The notes under the pieces were generated by a model. The model saw nothing but the letters and a program-made list of their open reading frames with translations. It was not told the DNA's origin and did no database searches. A program made the translations under genes and the position numbers. Of a DNA stretch of 64,000 bases, positions 44,217-53,625 are shown one piece after another (the stretch's first letter is position 1; every line of letters begins with the position of its first letter). Origin of the DNA: Pantoea piersonii (GTDB taxonomy: Bacteria > Pseudomonadota > Gammaproteobacteria > Enterobacterales > Enterobacteriaceae); contig NZ_RARB01000004.1 of the NCBI RefSeq assembly GCF_003612015.1, positions 372,001 through 436,000 on the forward strand, in the 5' to 3' direction.

Positions 44217-44393
44217 GTGAGCCTGTTTCGTCAGGCGTACCTGGCGCAGTCAGTTGTTGACGCCCAGCGCGCAGAACCTGCAGCGTACTTAAGATACGCA
44301 AGGCGTCGCGCACTGCCCGGATGCAAGTGGCCTCCCAGCCTGATGAAAAACGCTCTACGTCTGACCCGCCGGATCACAACTAAGAGGTCATGA
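44217..44393 (+). CDS. Possible lpd leader ORF (58 codons)
   Basis: GTG at 44217 is preceded by AAAGGA, though at only 4-nt spacing, and the frame stays open to TGA at 44391-44393, which shares one base with the lpd ATG. The peptide (starting MSLFRQAYLAQSVVDAQRAE) is basic and has no recognised domain. A 6-bp stem ATGTCC / GGACAT (44192-44197 with 44210-44215) could mask its ribosome-binding site. It may be a coupled leader peptide or a chance frame. Confidence 0.25.
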   Translation: MSLFRQAYLAQSVVDAQRAEPAAYLRYARRRALPGCKWPPSLMKNALRLTRRITTKRS

Positions 44394-45817
44394 TGAGTAC
44401 AGAGATTAAAACCCAGGTCGTGGTACTTGGGGCTGGTCCTGCAGGTTACTCTGCAGCCTTCCGTTGCGCTGATTTAGGTCTGGAAACCGTACTGGTAGAG
44501 CGTTACAGCACCCTGGGCGGTGTCTGTCTGAACGTGGGCTGTATCCCGTCAAAAGCGCTGCTGCACGTTGCTAAAGTGATCGAAGAGGCGAAAGCCCTGG
44601 AAGAGCACGGCATTGTGTTTGGTCAGCCCTCTACGGACATCAACAAAGTCCGCACCTGGAAAGAGAAAGTCATTAACCAGCTGACCGGTGGTCTGGCTGG
44701 CATGGCGAAAGGCCGTAAAGTCAAAGTCGTTAACGGCCTGGGCAAATTCACCGGTGCAAATACTCTGGTTGTGGAAGGAGAAGGCGGCGCGACCACCATC
44801 AACTTCGACAACGCTATTATCGCGGCCGGTTCTCGTCCGATCACGCTGCCGTTTATTCCGCATGACGACCCGCGCGTATGGGACTCTACCGATGCGCTGG
44901 AGCTGAAAGAAGTGCCGGAGCGTATGCTGGTTATGGGCGGCGGTATTATCGGTCTCGAGATGGGTACCGTTTACCATGCGCTGGGTTCGCAGATTGACGT
45001 GGTTGAGATGTTCGACCAGGTTATCCCGGCTGCCGACAAAGATGTGGTGAAAGTGTTCACCAAGCGCATCGCTAAGCAGTTCAACCTGATGCTGGAAACC
45101 AAAGTCACCGCGGTTGAAGCGAAAGAAGACGGCATCTACGTTACGATGGAAGGCAAGAAAGCGCCGGCCGAACCGCAGCGTTACGACGCGGTGCTGGTCG
45201 CGATCGGCCGTGTGCCGAACGGTAAAGGTCTGGATGCAGGTAAAGCGGGCGTGGAAGTGGACGATCGCGGTTTTATCCGCGTCGACAAGCAGATGCGCAC
45301 CAACGTTCCGCACATCTATGCTATCGGCGATATCGTCGGTCAGCCGATGCTGGCGCATAAAGGCGTGCACGAAGGCCACGTAGCGGCCGAAGTTATCGCT
45401 GGCATGAAGCACTACTTCGATCCGAAAGTGATCCCGTCTATCGCTTACACCGAGCCGGAAGTTGCATGGGTCGGCCTGACTGAGAAAGAAGCGAAAGAGA
45501 AGGGCATCAGCTACGAAGTCTCTACCTTCCCGTGGGCCGCCTCAGGCCGCGCTATCGCGTCTGACTGCGCAGACGGCATGACCAAGCTGATTTTCGACAA
45601 AGAGACGCATCGCGTTATCGGCGGCGCGGTTGTCGGCACCAACGGCGGCGAGCTGCTGGGCGAAATCGGTCTGGCGATCGAGATGGGTTGCGATGCAGAA
45701 GATATCGCGCTGACTATCCACGCGCACCCGACGCTGCACGAGTCGGTTGGCCTGGCGGCAGAGATCTTCGAAGGCAGCATCACCGACCTGCCAAACCCGA
45801 AAGCGAAGAAAAAGTAA
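44393..45817 (+). CDS. lpd: Dihydrolipoamide dehydrogenase E3
   Basis: FAD enzyme that reoxidises lipoamide for the pyruvate and 2-oxoglutarate dehydrogenase complexes and the glycine cleavage system. It has 474 residues starting from ATG 44393. An adjacent ATG at 44390 adds one Met. Motifs: GAGPAGYSAAFRCADLG, redox disulfide GGVCLNVGCIPSKALLH, NAD-binding VMGGGIIGLEMGTVYHALG and the catalytic C-terminal HAHPTLHES. Confidence 0.98.
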   Translation: MSTEIKTQVVVLGAGPAGYSAAFRCADLGLETVLVERYSTLGGVCLNVGCIPSKALLHVAKVIEEAKALEEHGIVFGQPSTDINKVRTWKEKVINQLTGGLAGMAKGRKVKVVNGLGKFTGANTLVVEGEGGATTINFDNAIIAAGSRPITLPFIPHDDPRVWDSTDALELKEVPERMLVMGGGIIGLEMGTVYHALGSQIDVVEMFDQVIPAADKDVVKVFTKRIAKQFNLMLETKVTAVEAKEDGIYVTMEGKKAPAEPQRYDAVLVAIGRVPNGKGLDAGKAGVEVDDRGFIRVDKQMRTNVPHIYAIGDIVGQPMLAHKGVHEGHVAAEVIAGMKHYFDPKVIPSIAYTEPEVAWVGLTEKEAKEKGISYEVSTFPWAASGRAIASDCADGMTKLIFDKETHRVIGGAVVGTNGGELLGEIGLAIEMGCDAEDIALTIHAHPTLHESVGLAAEIFEGSITDLPNPKAKKK

Positions 45818-45836
45818 TTTTCTCTGCTGATAAAGA

Positions 45837-45864
45837 GAAGCTCCCGCAAGGGGGCTTTTTTTTG
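45837..45864 (+). terminator. Intrinsic terminator of lpd
   Basis: AAGCTCCC-GCAA-GGGGGCTT with one G-T pair, followed by a run of T, 20 bp after the lpd stop. Confidence 0.88.
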
Positions 45865-46254
45865 CGCCCGATCCACGATGAGCGTCGCGGGCAAAACAGA
45901 GGCGCCAGACGCCTTTATTCATAACCCAGAAGTGCATCAATACGGAAAAAGTTGGTGTAAAAGTTATACCTGCCTCCTGAATGCCGCCGTGCCGCTTCAC
46001 CAGATAGCCGCCTGACGAAAGCACATTTTGCAAACAACCTCTGACGCCACGCCGTTCCCCGCCAGCTAGCCCAAAAATTCAAAAAGCGCACTTTTTTACC
46101 CTGTTAATTATGTTGTGTTTTTGTAAACAGATTAACAAACAGCCTGAACCCTGCTATGCTGCCCCACGCGGAACCGGGCACCTTACCCTACTCATGGAAT
46201 GCTTTGTCACCAGGGTGCACCGGAAACCCATACAATGTGAGCGAGGAGAACGTC
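45865..46254 (+). promoter_or_regulatory. acnB upstream region with promoter and ArcA-like site
   Basis: About 390 bp with no gene. Near its end are TTAACA (46132-46137), 17 bp, and an extended -10 TGCTATGCT (TATGCT at 46155-46160), a good sigma-70 promoter. GTTAATTA (46103-46110), followed by further TTAAC-type sequence, resembles ArcA-P binding sequence, consistent with anaerobic repression of aconitase. The leader from the predicted start to the GTG is about 88 nt. In E. coli, apo-AcnB and RyhB act on this message, and nothing specific for that was resolvable here. Confidence 0.65.
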
Positions 46255-48852
46255 GTGCTAGTAGAATACCGTAAGCACGTTGCTGAGCGTGCAGCCCAGG
46301 GGATCGTACCTAAGCCGTTAGATGCTTCCCAGATGGCCGCGCTGGTTGAACTGCTGAAAAACCCGCCAGCGGGTGAAGAAGAATTCCTGACCGATCTGTT
46401 GGTCAACCGTGTCCCACCCGGCGTTGATGAAGCCGCCTACGTTAAAGCGGGTTTCCTTGCCGCGGTGGCTAAAGGCGAAACGACCTCTCCTCTGGTATCC
46501 CCCGAAAAAGCGATTGAACTGCTGGGCACCATGCAAGGCGGTTACAACATCCATCCGCTGATTGACGCGCTGGATGACGCGAAGCTGGCACCGATTGCCG
46601 CGAAAGCGCTGTCGCACACGCTGCTGATGTTTGACAGCTTTTACGACGTTGAAGAGAAAGCGAAAGCGGGCAATCCCCATGCGCAGCAGGTGATGCAATC
46701 CTGGGCAGATGCTGAGTGGTACCTGTCACGCCCTGAGCTGGCAGAAAAAATTACCGTCACCGTGTTCAAAGTGACCGGCGAAACCAATACCGACGACCTC
46801 TCTCCGGCGCCGGATGCATGGTCACGTCCGGATATTCCACTGCACGCGCTGGCGATGCTGAAAAACGCTCGTGAAGGCATCAACCCGGATGAGCCTGGCA
46901 ACGTCGGCCCGATCAAGCAGATTGAAGCGCTGCAGGCTAAAGGCTATCCGCTGGCTTATGTCGGCGACGTCGTTGGCACCGGCTCTTCTCGTAAATCAGC
47001 GACCAACTCCGTTCTGTGGTTCATGGGCGACGATATCCCGAACGTCCCGAACAAAAAAGGCGGCGGTCTGGTGCTGGGCAGCAAAATCGCGCCGATCTTC
47101 TTCAACACCATGGAAGATGCGGGCGCGCTGCCGATCGAAGTGGACGTTGGCGAGCTGAATATGGGCGACGTGATTGACGTCTATCCCTATAAAGGCGAAG
47201 TACGCAACCACGAAACCGGCGAGCTGCTTGCCAGCTTTACGCTGAAAACCGACGTGCTGATCGACGAAGTGCGCGCGGGCGGTCGTATTCCGCTGATTAT
47301 CGGCCGCGGCCTGACCAGCAAAGCGCGCGAATCGCTGGGTCTGCCGCACAGCGACGTGTTCCGCCAGGCGAAAGACGTTGCTGAAAGCACGCGCGGCTAC
47401 TCGCTGGCGCAGAAAATGGTCGGTCGCGCCTGCGGCCTCGACGGCGTCCGTCCAGGCGCCTACTGCGAACCGAAGATGACCTCGGTAGGTTCTCAGGACA
47501 CCACCGGTCCAATGACGCGCGACGAGCTGAAAGATCTGGCGTGCCTCGGCTTCTCCGCCGATCTGGTGATGCAGTCATTCTGCCACACCGCCGCCTATCC
47601 GAAGCCGGTTGACGTCAATACGCACCATACGCTGCCCGACTTCATTATGAACCGCGGCGGCGTATCGCTGCGTCCGGGCGACGGCGTGATCCACTCCTGG
47701 CTGAACCGCATGCTGCTGCCTGACACCGTCGGCACCGGCGGCGACTCGCATACCCGCTTCCCGATCGGCATCTCGTTCCCGGCAGGCTCTGGCCTGGTGG
47801 CCTTTGCCGCCGCGACCGGCGTGATGCCGCTCGATATGCCGGAATCGGTGCTGGTGCGCTTTAAAGGCAAAATGCAGCCGGGCATCACGCTGCGCGATCT
47901 GGTGCATGCGATCCCGCTGTACGCGATCAAACAGGGTCTGCTGACCGTTGAGAAGAAAGGCAAAAAGAACATCTTCTCTGGCCGTATCCTGGAAATCGAA
48001 GGTCTGCCGGATCTGAAAGTTGAGCAGGCGTTTGAGCTTACCGATGCCTCGGCTGAGCGCTCGGCGGCGGGCTGTACGATCAAGCTGGATAAAGCGCCGA
48101 TTATCGAATACCTCAACTCCAACATCGTGCTGCTGAAGTGGATGATCGCAGAAGGCTACGGCGATCGCCGCACGCTGGAGCGTCGTATTCAGGGTATGGA
48201 AAAATGGCTGGCGGATCCGCAGCTGCTGGAAGCGGACGCCGATGCCGAATACGCTGCGGTAATCGAGATCGACCTGGCTGATATCAAAGAGCCGATTCTG
48301 TGCGCGCCGAACGATCCGGACGACGCGCGTCTGCTCTCTGACGTACAGGGCGAGAAGATCGACGAAGTCTTTATCGGTTCGTGCATGACCAACATCGGTC
48401 ACTTCCGTGCGGCAGGTAAACTGCTCGACAGCCATAAAGGCCAGCTGCCGACCCGCCTGTGGGTTGCGCCGCCGACCAAAATGGATGCGGCTCAGCTGAC
48501 TGAAGAGGGCTACTACAGCGTCTTCGGCAAAAGCGGCGCGCGTATCGAGATCCCGGGCTGCTCGCTCTGCATGGGTAACCAGGCGCGCGTGCAGGACGGC
48601 GCGACGGTGGTCTCCACCTCAACCCGTAACTTCCCGAACCGTCTTGGCACTGGCGCGAACGTCTACCTGGCATCGGCTGAACTGGCTGCGGTCTCTTCGC
48701 TGCTTGGCAAACTGCCGACGCCGGAAGAGTATCAGCAGTTTATGGTGCAGGTGGATAAAACCGCCAGCGACACCTACCGCTATCTCAACTTTGATCAGCT
48801 GAATCAATACACCGATAAAGCGGACAATGTGATTTTCCAGACTGCGGTCTGA
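46255..48852 (+). CDS. acnB: Aconitate hydratase B / 2-methylisocitrate dehydratase
   Basis: Main TCA-cycle aconitase. The start is GTG at 46255 ([16 protein letters not shown]), preceded by GAGGAG, giving 865 residues as in E. coli. The frame remains open upstream to 46156 but that part is leader. A HEAT-like N-terminal domain, then the swivel domain ([17 protein letters not shown]), and [4Fe-4S] ligands C710 (GSCMTNIG), C769 and C772 (CSLCMG) are present. Confidence 0.98.
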   Translation: MLVEYRKHVAERAAQGIVPKPLDASQMAALVELLKNPPAGEEEFLTDLLVNRVPPGVDEAAYVKAGFLAAVAKGETTSPLVSPEKAIELLGTMQGGYNIHPLIDALDDAKLAPIAAKALSHTLLMFDSFYDVEEKAKAGNPHAQQVMQSWADAEWYLSRPELAEKITVTVFKVTGETNTDDLSPAPDAWSRPDIPLHALAMLKNAREGINPDEPGNVGPIKQIEALQAKGYPLAYVGDVVGTGSSRKSATNSVLWFMGDDIPNVPNKKGGGLVLGSKIAPIFFNTMEDAGALPIEVDVGELNMGDVIDVYPYKGEVRNHETGELLASFTLKTDVLIDEVRAGGRIPLIIGRGLTSKARESLGLPHSDVFRQAKDVAESTRGYSLAQKMVGRACGLDGVRPGAYCEPKMTSVGSQDTTGPMTRDELKDLACLGFSADLVMQSFCHTAAYPKPVDVNTHHTLPDFIMNRGGVSLRPGDGVIHSWLNRMLLPDTVGTGGDSHTRFPIGISFPAGSGLVAFAAATGVMPLDMPESVLVRFKGKMQPGITLRDLVHAIPLYAIKQGLLTVEKKGKKNIFSGRILEIEGLPDLKVEQAFELTDASAERSAAGCTIKLDKAPIIEYLNSNIVLLKWMIAEGYGDRRTLERRIQGMEKWLADPQLLEADADAEYAAVIEIDLADIKEPILCAPNDPDDARLLSDVQGEKIDEVFIGSCMTNIGHFRAAGKLLDSHKGQLPTRLWVAPPTKMDAAQLTEEGYYSVFGKSGARIEIPGCSLCMGNQARVQDGATVVSTSTRNFPNRLGTGANVYLASAELAAVSSLLGKLPTPEEYQQFMVQVDKTASDTYRYLNFDQLNQYTDKADNVIFQTAV

Positions 48853-48870
48853 GTGACTCACTAAAATACA

Positions 48871-48898
48871 AAGGGGCGATAATCGCCCCTTTTTCTTT
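48871..48898 (+). terminator. Intrinsic terminator of acnB
   Basis: AAGGGGCGAT-AATCGCCCCTTTTTC: a stem GGGGCGAT/ATCGCCCC followed by TTTTTCTTTT, about 20 bp after the acnB stop. Confidence 0.9.
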
Positions 48899-49004
48899 TG
48901 CCTTTTCCTCGCAATAATGTCGCCCCGATCTCACTTTAGCGTTGATGATGCGCACACTCTATTTTGGTGCGGATTACTCGCGTCATTAACCAAAGGGTTA
49001 GCCC

Positions 49005-49367
49005 ATGGAATACGAATTTTTACGCGATCTCACCGGGCAGGTGAAAGTACGCATGTCGATGGATCACGAGGCGGTGGGCCACTGGTTCAACGATGAGGTC
49101 AAAGAGGATCTGGCGCTACTCGATGAAGTAGAAGCCGCCATGCGCGCTATCAAGGGCAGCGAGCGCCAGTGGCAGCGCATCGGCCATGAATATACGCTGT
49201 GGATGGATGACGAAGAGGTCATGATCCGCGCCAACCATCTCGCATTAGAGGATGACGGGCTGGAAGAGGGGATGAATTATTACGATGAAGAGAGCCTGTC
49301 GTTCTGCGGCGTTGAAGACTTTCTGGCCGTTATAAATGCCTACCGTCAGTTTTTGCAGGGACGCTGA
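49005..49367 (+). CDS. yacL: UPF0231 family protein YacL
   Basis: Uncharacterised small acidic protein. It has 120 residues, as in E. coli YacL, starting [22 protein letters not shown]. Conserved blocks are the [19 protein letters not shown] helix and [19 protein letters not shown]. No transmembrane segment or known catalytic motif is seen. It lies between acnB and the beta-lactamase and is probably its own unit. Confidence 0.94.
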   Translation: MEYEFLRDLTGQVKVRMSMDHEAVGHWFNDEVKEDLALLDEVEAAMRAIKGSERQWQRIGHEYTLWMDDEEVMIRANHLALEDDGLEEGMNYYDEESLSFCGVEDFLAVINAYRQFLQGR

Positions 49368-49427
49368 GTCAGCGCGCCCATGCCCAGGGTTAACCCGCTG
49401 CGCGCCCATAAATTAAGGACGACCCTC

Positions 49428-50297
49428 ATGTTTTCTCTGTTAAAACTTACCGCTGTTTCCCTGCTGCTTAGCGCTGTGGCCGCTCACGCCTCGATAAATG
49501 ACGACGCCGCGCTGGCGACCGTCGCGAAGCAGGAGGAGCAGGCGCTGAAGGCGCGTATCGGCATCGCCGTAATCGATACCGCCACAGGAAGCGTCGCGCG
49601 CTATCGCGGCGATGAGCGCTTCCCGCTCAACAGTACGCATAAAGCGCTGCTGTGCGGCGCGCTGCTTAGCCAACAGGATAAGGGCAGGCTGATGCTTTCG
49701 GAACGTACGCAGTTCGATCGCGCTGCGCTGGTCACCTGGTCACCGGTGACTGAAAAATCTGTCGCGCCCGCCACCATGAGCTGGCAGCAGCTCTGCCATG
49801 CAGCCATCGCTTACAGCGATAATACGGCGGCGAATCTGATTGCGAAAAAGCTGGGCGGTCAGGCGGCGGTTACCCGCTTTTTCGCTGATCTTGGCGACAA
49901 GGTGACGCGACTGGACCGCTTTGAGCCAGAGCTAAACAGCGCCATACCCGGCGATATGCGCGATACCACGACGCCGGTCGCCGTCAGCGAGACGCTGCAA
50001 AAGCTGACGCTGGGAGAGGCGCTGAAGCCCGCCTCGCGCGCGCAGCTGGTGCAATGGATGCGCGACGATCGGGTCGCAGGGGCCTTGCTACGTTCGGTTT
50101 TACCGGCGGGCTGGTCAATTGCTGACAAAACCGGGGCGGGGGAATATGGCTCGCGGTCGATTATCAGCGTGGTCTGGTCGGAAAACGGCAAGCCGGTGAT
50201 TATCGCTATCTATGTGACGCAAACAGAGGCGACGCTCGCGCAGAGCAATGCGGCTATCGCCCGTATCGGCAAAGCGATTTTCGCCGTGGCGCGCTAG
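49428..50297 (+). CDS. Class A beta-lactamase
   Basis: Periplasmic serine beta-lactamase. The ATG at 49428 follows AAGGA and gives MFSLLKLTAVSLLLSAVAAHA, a clean signal peptide cut near residue 21. The longer frame to 49380 adds a non-signal extension. Catalytic motifs are S69-T-H-K72, S130-D-N132, E166-x-x-x-N170 (FEPELN) and K234-T-G236, with C76/C123 placed for the class A disulfide. It has 289 residues. Nothing mobile flanks it, so it looks like a resident chromosomal enzyme, as described for Erwinia, Rahnella and relatives. No divergent LysR (AmpR) gene is adjacent, so expression is probably constitutive. Confidence 0.93.
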   Translation: MFSLLKLTAVSLLLSAVAAHASINDDAALATVAKQEEQALKARIGIAVIDTATGSVARYRGDERFPLNSTHKALLCGALLSQQDKGRLMLSERTQFDRAALVTWSPVTEKSVAPATMSWQQLCHAAIAYSDNTAANLIAKKLGGQAAVTRFFADLGDKVTRLDRFEPELNSAIPGDMRDTTTPVAVSETLQKLTLGEALKPASRAQLVQWMRDDRVAGALLRSVLPAGWSIADKTGAGEYGSRSIISVVWSENGKPVIIAIYVTQTEATLAQSNAAIARIGKAIFAVAR

Positions 50298-50313
50298 TTT
50301 GATGCAAAACGAG

Positions 50314-50345
50314 AAAAGGCTCTGAACATGGTCAGAGCCTTTTTT
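50314..50345. terminator. Bidirectional terminator between bla and the MFS gene
   Basis: AAAAGGCTCTGA / TCAGAGCCTTTTTT with a 6-nt loop has A-run on one side and T-run on the other, so it can end both the beta-lactamase message and the convergent four-gene operon. Confidence 0.88.
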
Positions 50346-50356
50346 GCAGGCCACCC

Positions 50357-51676
50357 TCAGACGCCGCTGGTGACCGCCCGAGGCTGATGAGCCTTCTCTT
50401 CATCGACGATAGGCTCAACCTTGCCCATCAGGAACAGGTAGTTGATGATCCCGATCACCACCAGCACGGCGGAAAAGACCAGCGCCCAGGTAAAGTTGCC
50501 GGTCGCGCCGACAATCGCGCCGGTAATAATTGGGCCGACCGCACCGCCCATATTCGACACCGTATTCTGCAAACCAGCGACGATAGAGACGCTGTTCTTC
50601 GGCGCGACGTCGCCCGGCAGCGCCCAGACCTGCGAGGCGGCCACGGTGGTGCCTGACTTGGCGATACAGAGCAGCAGCACGGTCATAAACACCGAGTCGG
50701 TAAAGGGCGCGAAGCCGATGCACAGCGCCATTAGCAGACCGATGGTAAGGAACAGCTTGCGTGTGGCGGTCAGCGACAGCACCTTTTTATGCACCATACG
50801 ATCCGACGCCCAGCCCGCCAGCACCTCAATCAGCATGCCGCAGATCAACGGCAGCGCGGCGACAAAGCCCATCTTCAGGAAATCCATACCCTTATCTTTC
50901 ACCAGATAGGTCGGCAGCCAGGTAATAAAAAAGTAAGAGGTGTAGTTAATGGTGAAAAAGCCGATGCACATCGCCCAGATATTGCGGTAGCGCAGCAGTC
51001 GGTACCACCTCATCGGGCGCACCCCTTTTTCGCCATGATTTTGCGCCTGGCCGTCGCGGATCAGGCGAACTTCACTTTGATCGATCTTTTTATGATCTTC
51101 CGGATTCTCGGCATAAACAAAATACCAGGCGATCACCCAGAACAGGCCGATCGCGCCGATCGCCAGGAAGGTGATGCGCCAGTCCACCATGGCGATCATC
51201 CAGACAATGAGCGGCATCGCCACTGCGCCGCCGAACTTCGAGGCGCTGTCGAACAGGCCCGACACGGTGGCGCGCTCGCGATCCGGGAACCAGCGCGCGG
51301 CGATACCCGCATTGCTGGGGTAGGCGGCCGCTTCGCCGACGCCCAGCGCCAGACGCAACGCCAGCAGCGACTTGAAGCCGGTCGCCAGTCCCATCGCCAT
51401 GGTGGCGATCGACCACCAGCCGACCGCGATGCCGAGGCCTTTTTTCTGGCCGAAGCGGTCGGCGAACCAGCCCGCAGGAATTTGCAGCAGCGCATAAGAC
51501 CAGAAGAAGGCGGCCATAATCAGGCCCATCATTTCTGGATCGATCTCCAGTTCGGTGATCAGGTGCGGTGCGGCGGCAGAAAGAACGGTTCGGTCAATAT
51601 AGTTAATAGCGACCGCCAGCCACATCAGGCCAGCGATCCACCAGCGGATCCTGGTCGAGCGCGTCGTAGGGTTCAT
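50357..51676 (-). CDS. MFS transporter, anion:cation symporter (ACS) family
   Basis: Sugar-acid or organic-anion porter of 439 residues and twelve transmembrane helices. WLAVAINYIDRTVLSAAAPHL in helix 1, WFADRFGQKKGLGIAVGWWS between helices 2 and 3, and LALRLALGVGEAAAYPSNAGIAARWFP are typical of the GudP/ExuT/phthalate-permease branch. It is the last gene of a leftward operon (Fe-ADH, DapA-like, 2-hydroxyacid dehydrogenase, MFS) and its natural candidate substrate is the acid sugar processed by the locus. Substrate is not readable from sequence. Confidence 0.88.
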   Translation of the reverse strand: MNPTTRSTRIRWWIAGLMWLAVAINYIDRTVLSAAAPHLITELEIDPEMMGLIMAAFFWSYALLQIPAGWFADRFGQKKGLGIAVGWWSIATMAMGLATGFKSLLALRLALGVGEAAAYPSNAGIAARWFPDRERATVSGLFDSASKFGGAVAMPLIVWMIAMVDWRITFLAIGAIGLFWVIAWYFVYAENPEDHKKIDQSEVRLIRDGQAQNHGEKGVRPMRWYRLLRYRNIWAMCIGFFTINYTSYFFITWLPTYLVKDKGMDFLKMGFVAALPLICGMLIEVLAGWASDRMVHKKVLSLTATRKLFLTIGLLMALCIGFAPFTDSVFMTVLLLCIAKSGTTVAASQVWALPGDVAPKNSVSIVAGLQNTVSNMGGAVGPIITGAIVGATGNFTWALVFSAVLVVIGIINYLFLMGKVEPIVDEEKAHQPRAVTSGV

Positions 51677-51718
51677 TGTTGTTTTCCACTCGAATCGGTT
51701 TGCAGATCAAGGCGGCGC

Positions 51719-52672
51719 TTACGCCAGCCCGTTCATTACGTTTACTGGCCGCTCTTCCTGCCTGACGCACTGCACAATCTGCGCCACGCAGCGTTCGCCA
51801 ATGGCGCTGATAGCGCCATCGGTATAACCGGCGATATGCGAGGTCGGGATAAAACTGGGCAGGCTAAAGAGCGGGTGCGTCGTCAGCGGCTCCTGCACAA
51901 ACACATCAGCCGCCGCTCCGGCGATCGTCTGGTCCTGTAGCGCATGGAACAGATCCGCTTCATTCACTACGCCGCCGCGCGAGACATTGATCAGAAAGGC
52001 GCTTTTCTTCATGCGGCGCAGGCGCGCGGCGTCGAACAGATCGCGCGTCTCGTTGGTCAGTGGCGTATGCAGCGTGATGAAATCGCTCTCCTCCGTCAGC
52101 CGATCGAGGCTGACAAAAGTAACGCCCTGTTCGGCGGCAAAGGTCTCGTCAGGGTAGAAATCAAAGGCGATGACGCGCATGTTGAAGCCTTTCGCGCGCA
52201 GCGCCACCTGCTTGCCGATATTGCCCAGCCCGATAATGCCCAGCGTTTTGCCGTAAACGTCGGTGGCGAAAATGCGTGGCCAGCCGCCCGCGCGCGTTTC
52301 TGTCGCTGCCTGCGTCACCTGACGCGCACTGTTGAGGATCAGCGCAAAGGCGAAATCGGCGACGGCATGCTTGTTGGCGTCCGGCACGTTAGTGACATAA
52401 ATTCCACGCGCGCGCGTGGCGTCAAGATCGATATTGTCGACGCCGACGCCGTGCTTGCAGACAATTTTTAACCCTGGCGCCTGGTTAAGCAGCGCTTCGT
52501 TCACCTCGGTGAAGGCGACAATCATCGCCACGGTCTCCGGCAGATGCGGAGCCAGTGCTTCCGGCGGCGCGTCGGCGGGCAGGGATATCAGTTCAAAGCC
52601 GTGCTGTTTCAGGGTTTCAATCGGCGTCGTGTCATATCTGGCGAACGACGGCGAGGTGCAGATTACTTTCAT
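51719..52672 (-). CDS. D-2-hydroxyacid dehydrogenase (phosphoglycerate dehydrogenase-like)
   Basis: NAD(P)-dependent oxidoreductase of the D-isomer-specific 2-hydroxyacid family, 317 residues from ATG 52672 (a GTG one codon upstream is possible). It has the Rossmann motif GIIGLGNIGKQVALRAKGF and the catalytic triad R232 (NVSRGGVV), E261 (FVQEPL) and H279 (SHIAGYT). No ACT domain, so it is not a canonical SerA. It is third in the leftward catabolic operon and presumably reduces a 2-oxoacid or oxidises a 2-hydroxyacid of the pathway. Confidence 0.87.
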   Translation of the reverse strand: MKVICTSPSFARYDTTPIETLKQHGFELISLPADAPPEALAPHLPETVAMIVAFTEVNEALLNQAPGLKIVCKHGVGVDNIDLDATRARGIYVTNVPDANKHAVADFAFALILNSARQVTQAATETRAGGWPRIFATDVYGKTLGIIGLGNIGKQVALRAKGFNMRVIAFDFYPDETFAAEQGVTFVSLDRLTEESDFITLHTPLTNETRDLFDAARLRRMKKSAFLINVSRGGVVNEADLFHALQDQTIAGAAADVFVQEPLTTHPLFSLPSFIPTSHIAGYTDGAISAIGERCVAQIVQCVRQEERPVNVMNGLA

Positions 52673-52730
52673 CACGTTTCCCGGTGCTTAAGTGATACAG
52701 GCAAGGGCAGCAACGGCCGCCCTGACGGCC

Positions 52731-53615
52731 TTACTTCAGGTACTGATTGACGACCTGACGAATTTTTTGCTCTTCGTCGGCGCTGAAACGCACCGCATAG
52801 CGGCTTTCGCCAACGTCGTAGCCAAGCAGAGAGACCGCTTTCTTCACCGCGGCCGGTGAGAAGCCGATGCTGTAGAGGTCGGTACGCAGGCCGGTCACGT
52901 TTTCCTGCGCCGCGCGCGAACCGTCAATGTCGCCTGCGCTGAAGCGCGCCCAGATCGCGTTGATCTCTTTCGGCGCGGCGTTGGCCAGGCCGGAGATACA
53001 GGCGGAACAGCCATCAACGAAGCCCTGATGGATCAGCGAGTCCGGGCCGTTGAGGACGTTAAAGTTATCGATGCCTTCCGCTGCTTTAATAAAGCCGCTC
53101 AGGCTTTCATAGCTGCCCGCCGAATCTTTAATGCCGATAATATTGGGATGCGACGCCAGGGTGCGTACGGTTTCGGGCTGCAGGGTATTGCCGGTGCGCG
53201 CCGGGATGTTATAGAGGAACAGCGGCACGTCGAGCGCGTCAGCCACGGTCTGATAGTGATAAATCAGCTCTTCCTGCCTGAGCGGCACGAAGTAAGGGGT
53301 GATCGCCGATACCGCATCCACGCCCAGCTTTGCAATCTGTTTGCCGAGGCGGATGGTTTCGCGCGTCGAGATTTCGCCGATATGCGCCACCACCGGCGCG
53401 CGGCCGTTGACCTCATCGACGCAGGTCTCCGTGACCGCGATTTTTTCCTGCTCGTTCAGCACAAAGAATTCGCCGTTGGTGCCGCCGCAGAAGATGCCGT
53501 TGCCTGCCGCCAGCTGACGCTTAATCTGCTCGCGCTGTGCGGTGGGATTCAGGGCGCCTTCCTGATCAAAGCAGGTGACGATAGCGGTCAATACGCCGGT
53601 TATTTTCTGACTCAT
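52731..53615 (-). CDS. DapA-family aldolase/synthase
   Basis: TIM-barrel class I aldolase of the DHDPS/N-acetylneuraminate lyase family, 294 residues. Schiff-base K163 (IIGIKDSAG) and Y135 (FLYNIPARTG) are present, with the GGTNGEFFVL substrate loop near residue 44. The third-position residues are not those of a lysine-pathway DapA in context; a catabolic 2-oxo-3-deoxy acid aldolase making pyruvate plus an aldehyde is more likely. It is second in the leftward operon, 11 bp from the Fe-ADH gene. Confidence 0.85.
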   Translation of the reverse strand: MSQKITGVLTAIVTCFDQEGALNPTAQREQIKRQLAAGNGIFCGGTNGEFFVLNEQEKIAVTETCVDEVNGRAPVVAHIGEISTRETIRLGKQIAKLGVDAVSAITPYFVPLRQEELIYHYQTVADALDVPLFLYNIPARTGNTLQPETVRTLASHPNIIGIKDSAGSYESLSGFIKAAEGIDNFNVLNGPDSLIHQGFVDGCSACISGLANAAPKEINAIWARFSAGDIDGSRAAQENVTGLRTDLYSIGFSPAAVKKAVSLLGYDVGESRYAVRFSADEEQKIRQVVNQYLK

Positions 53616-53625
53616 ACAATCCTCT

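Noticed and set aside
46156-46254. N-terminal extension of acnB
   Set aside because: In frame but overlapping the predicted -10 and leader. The GTG start gives the exact 865-residue family length.
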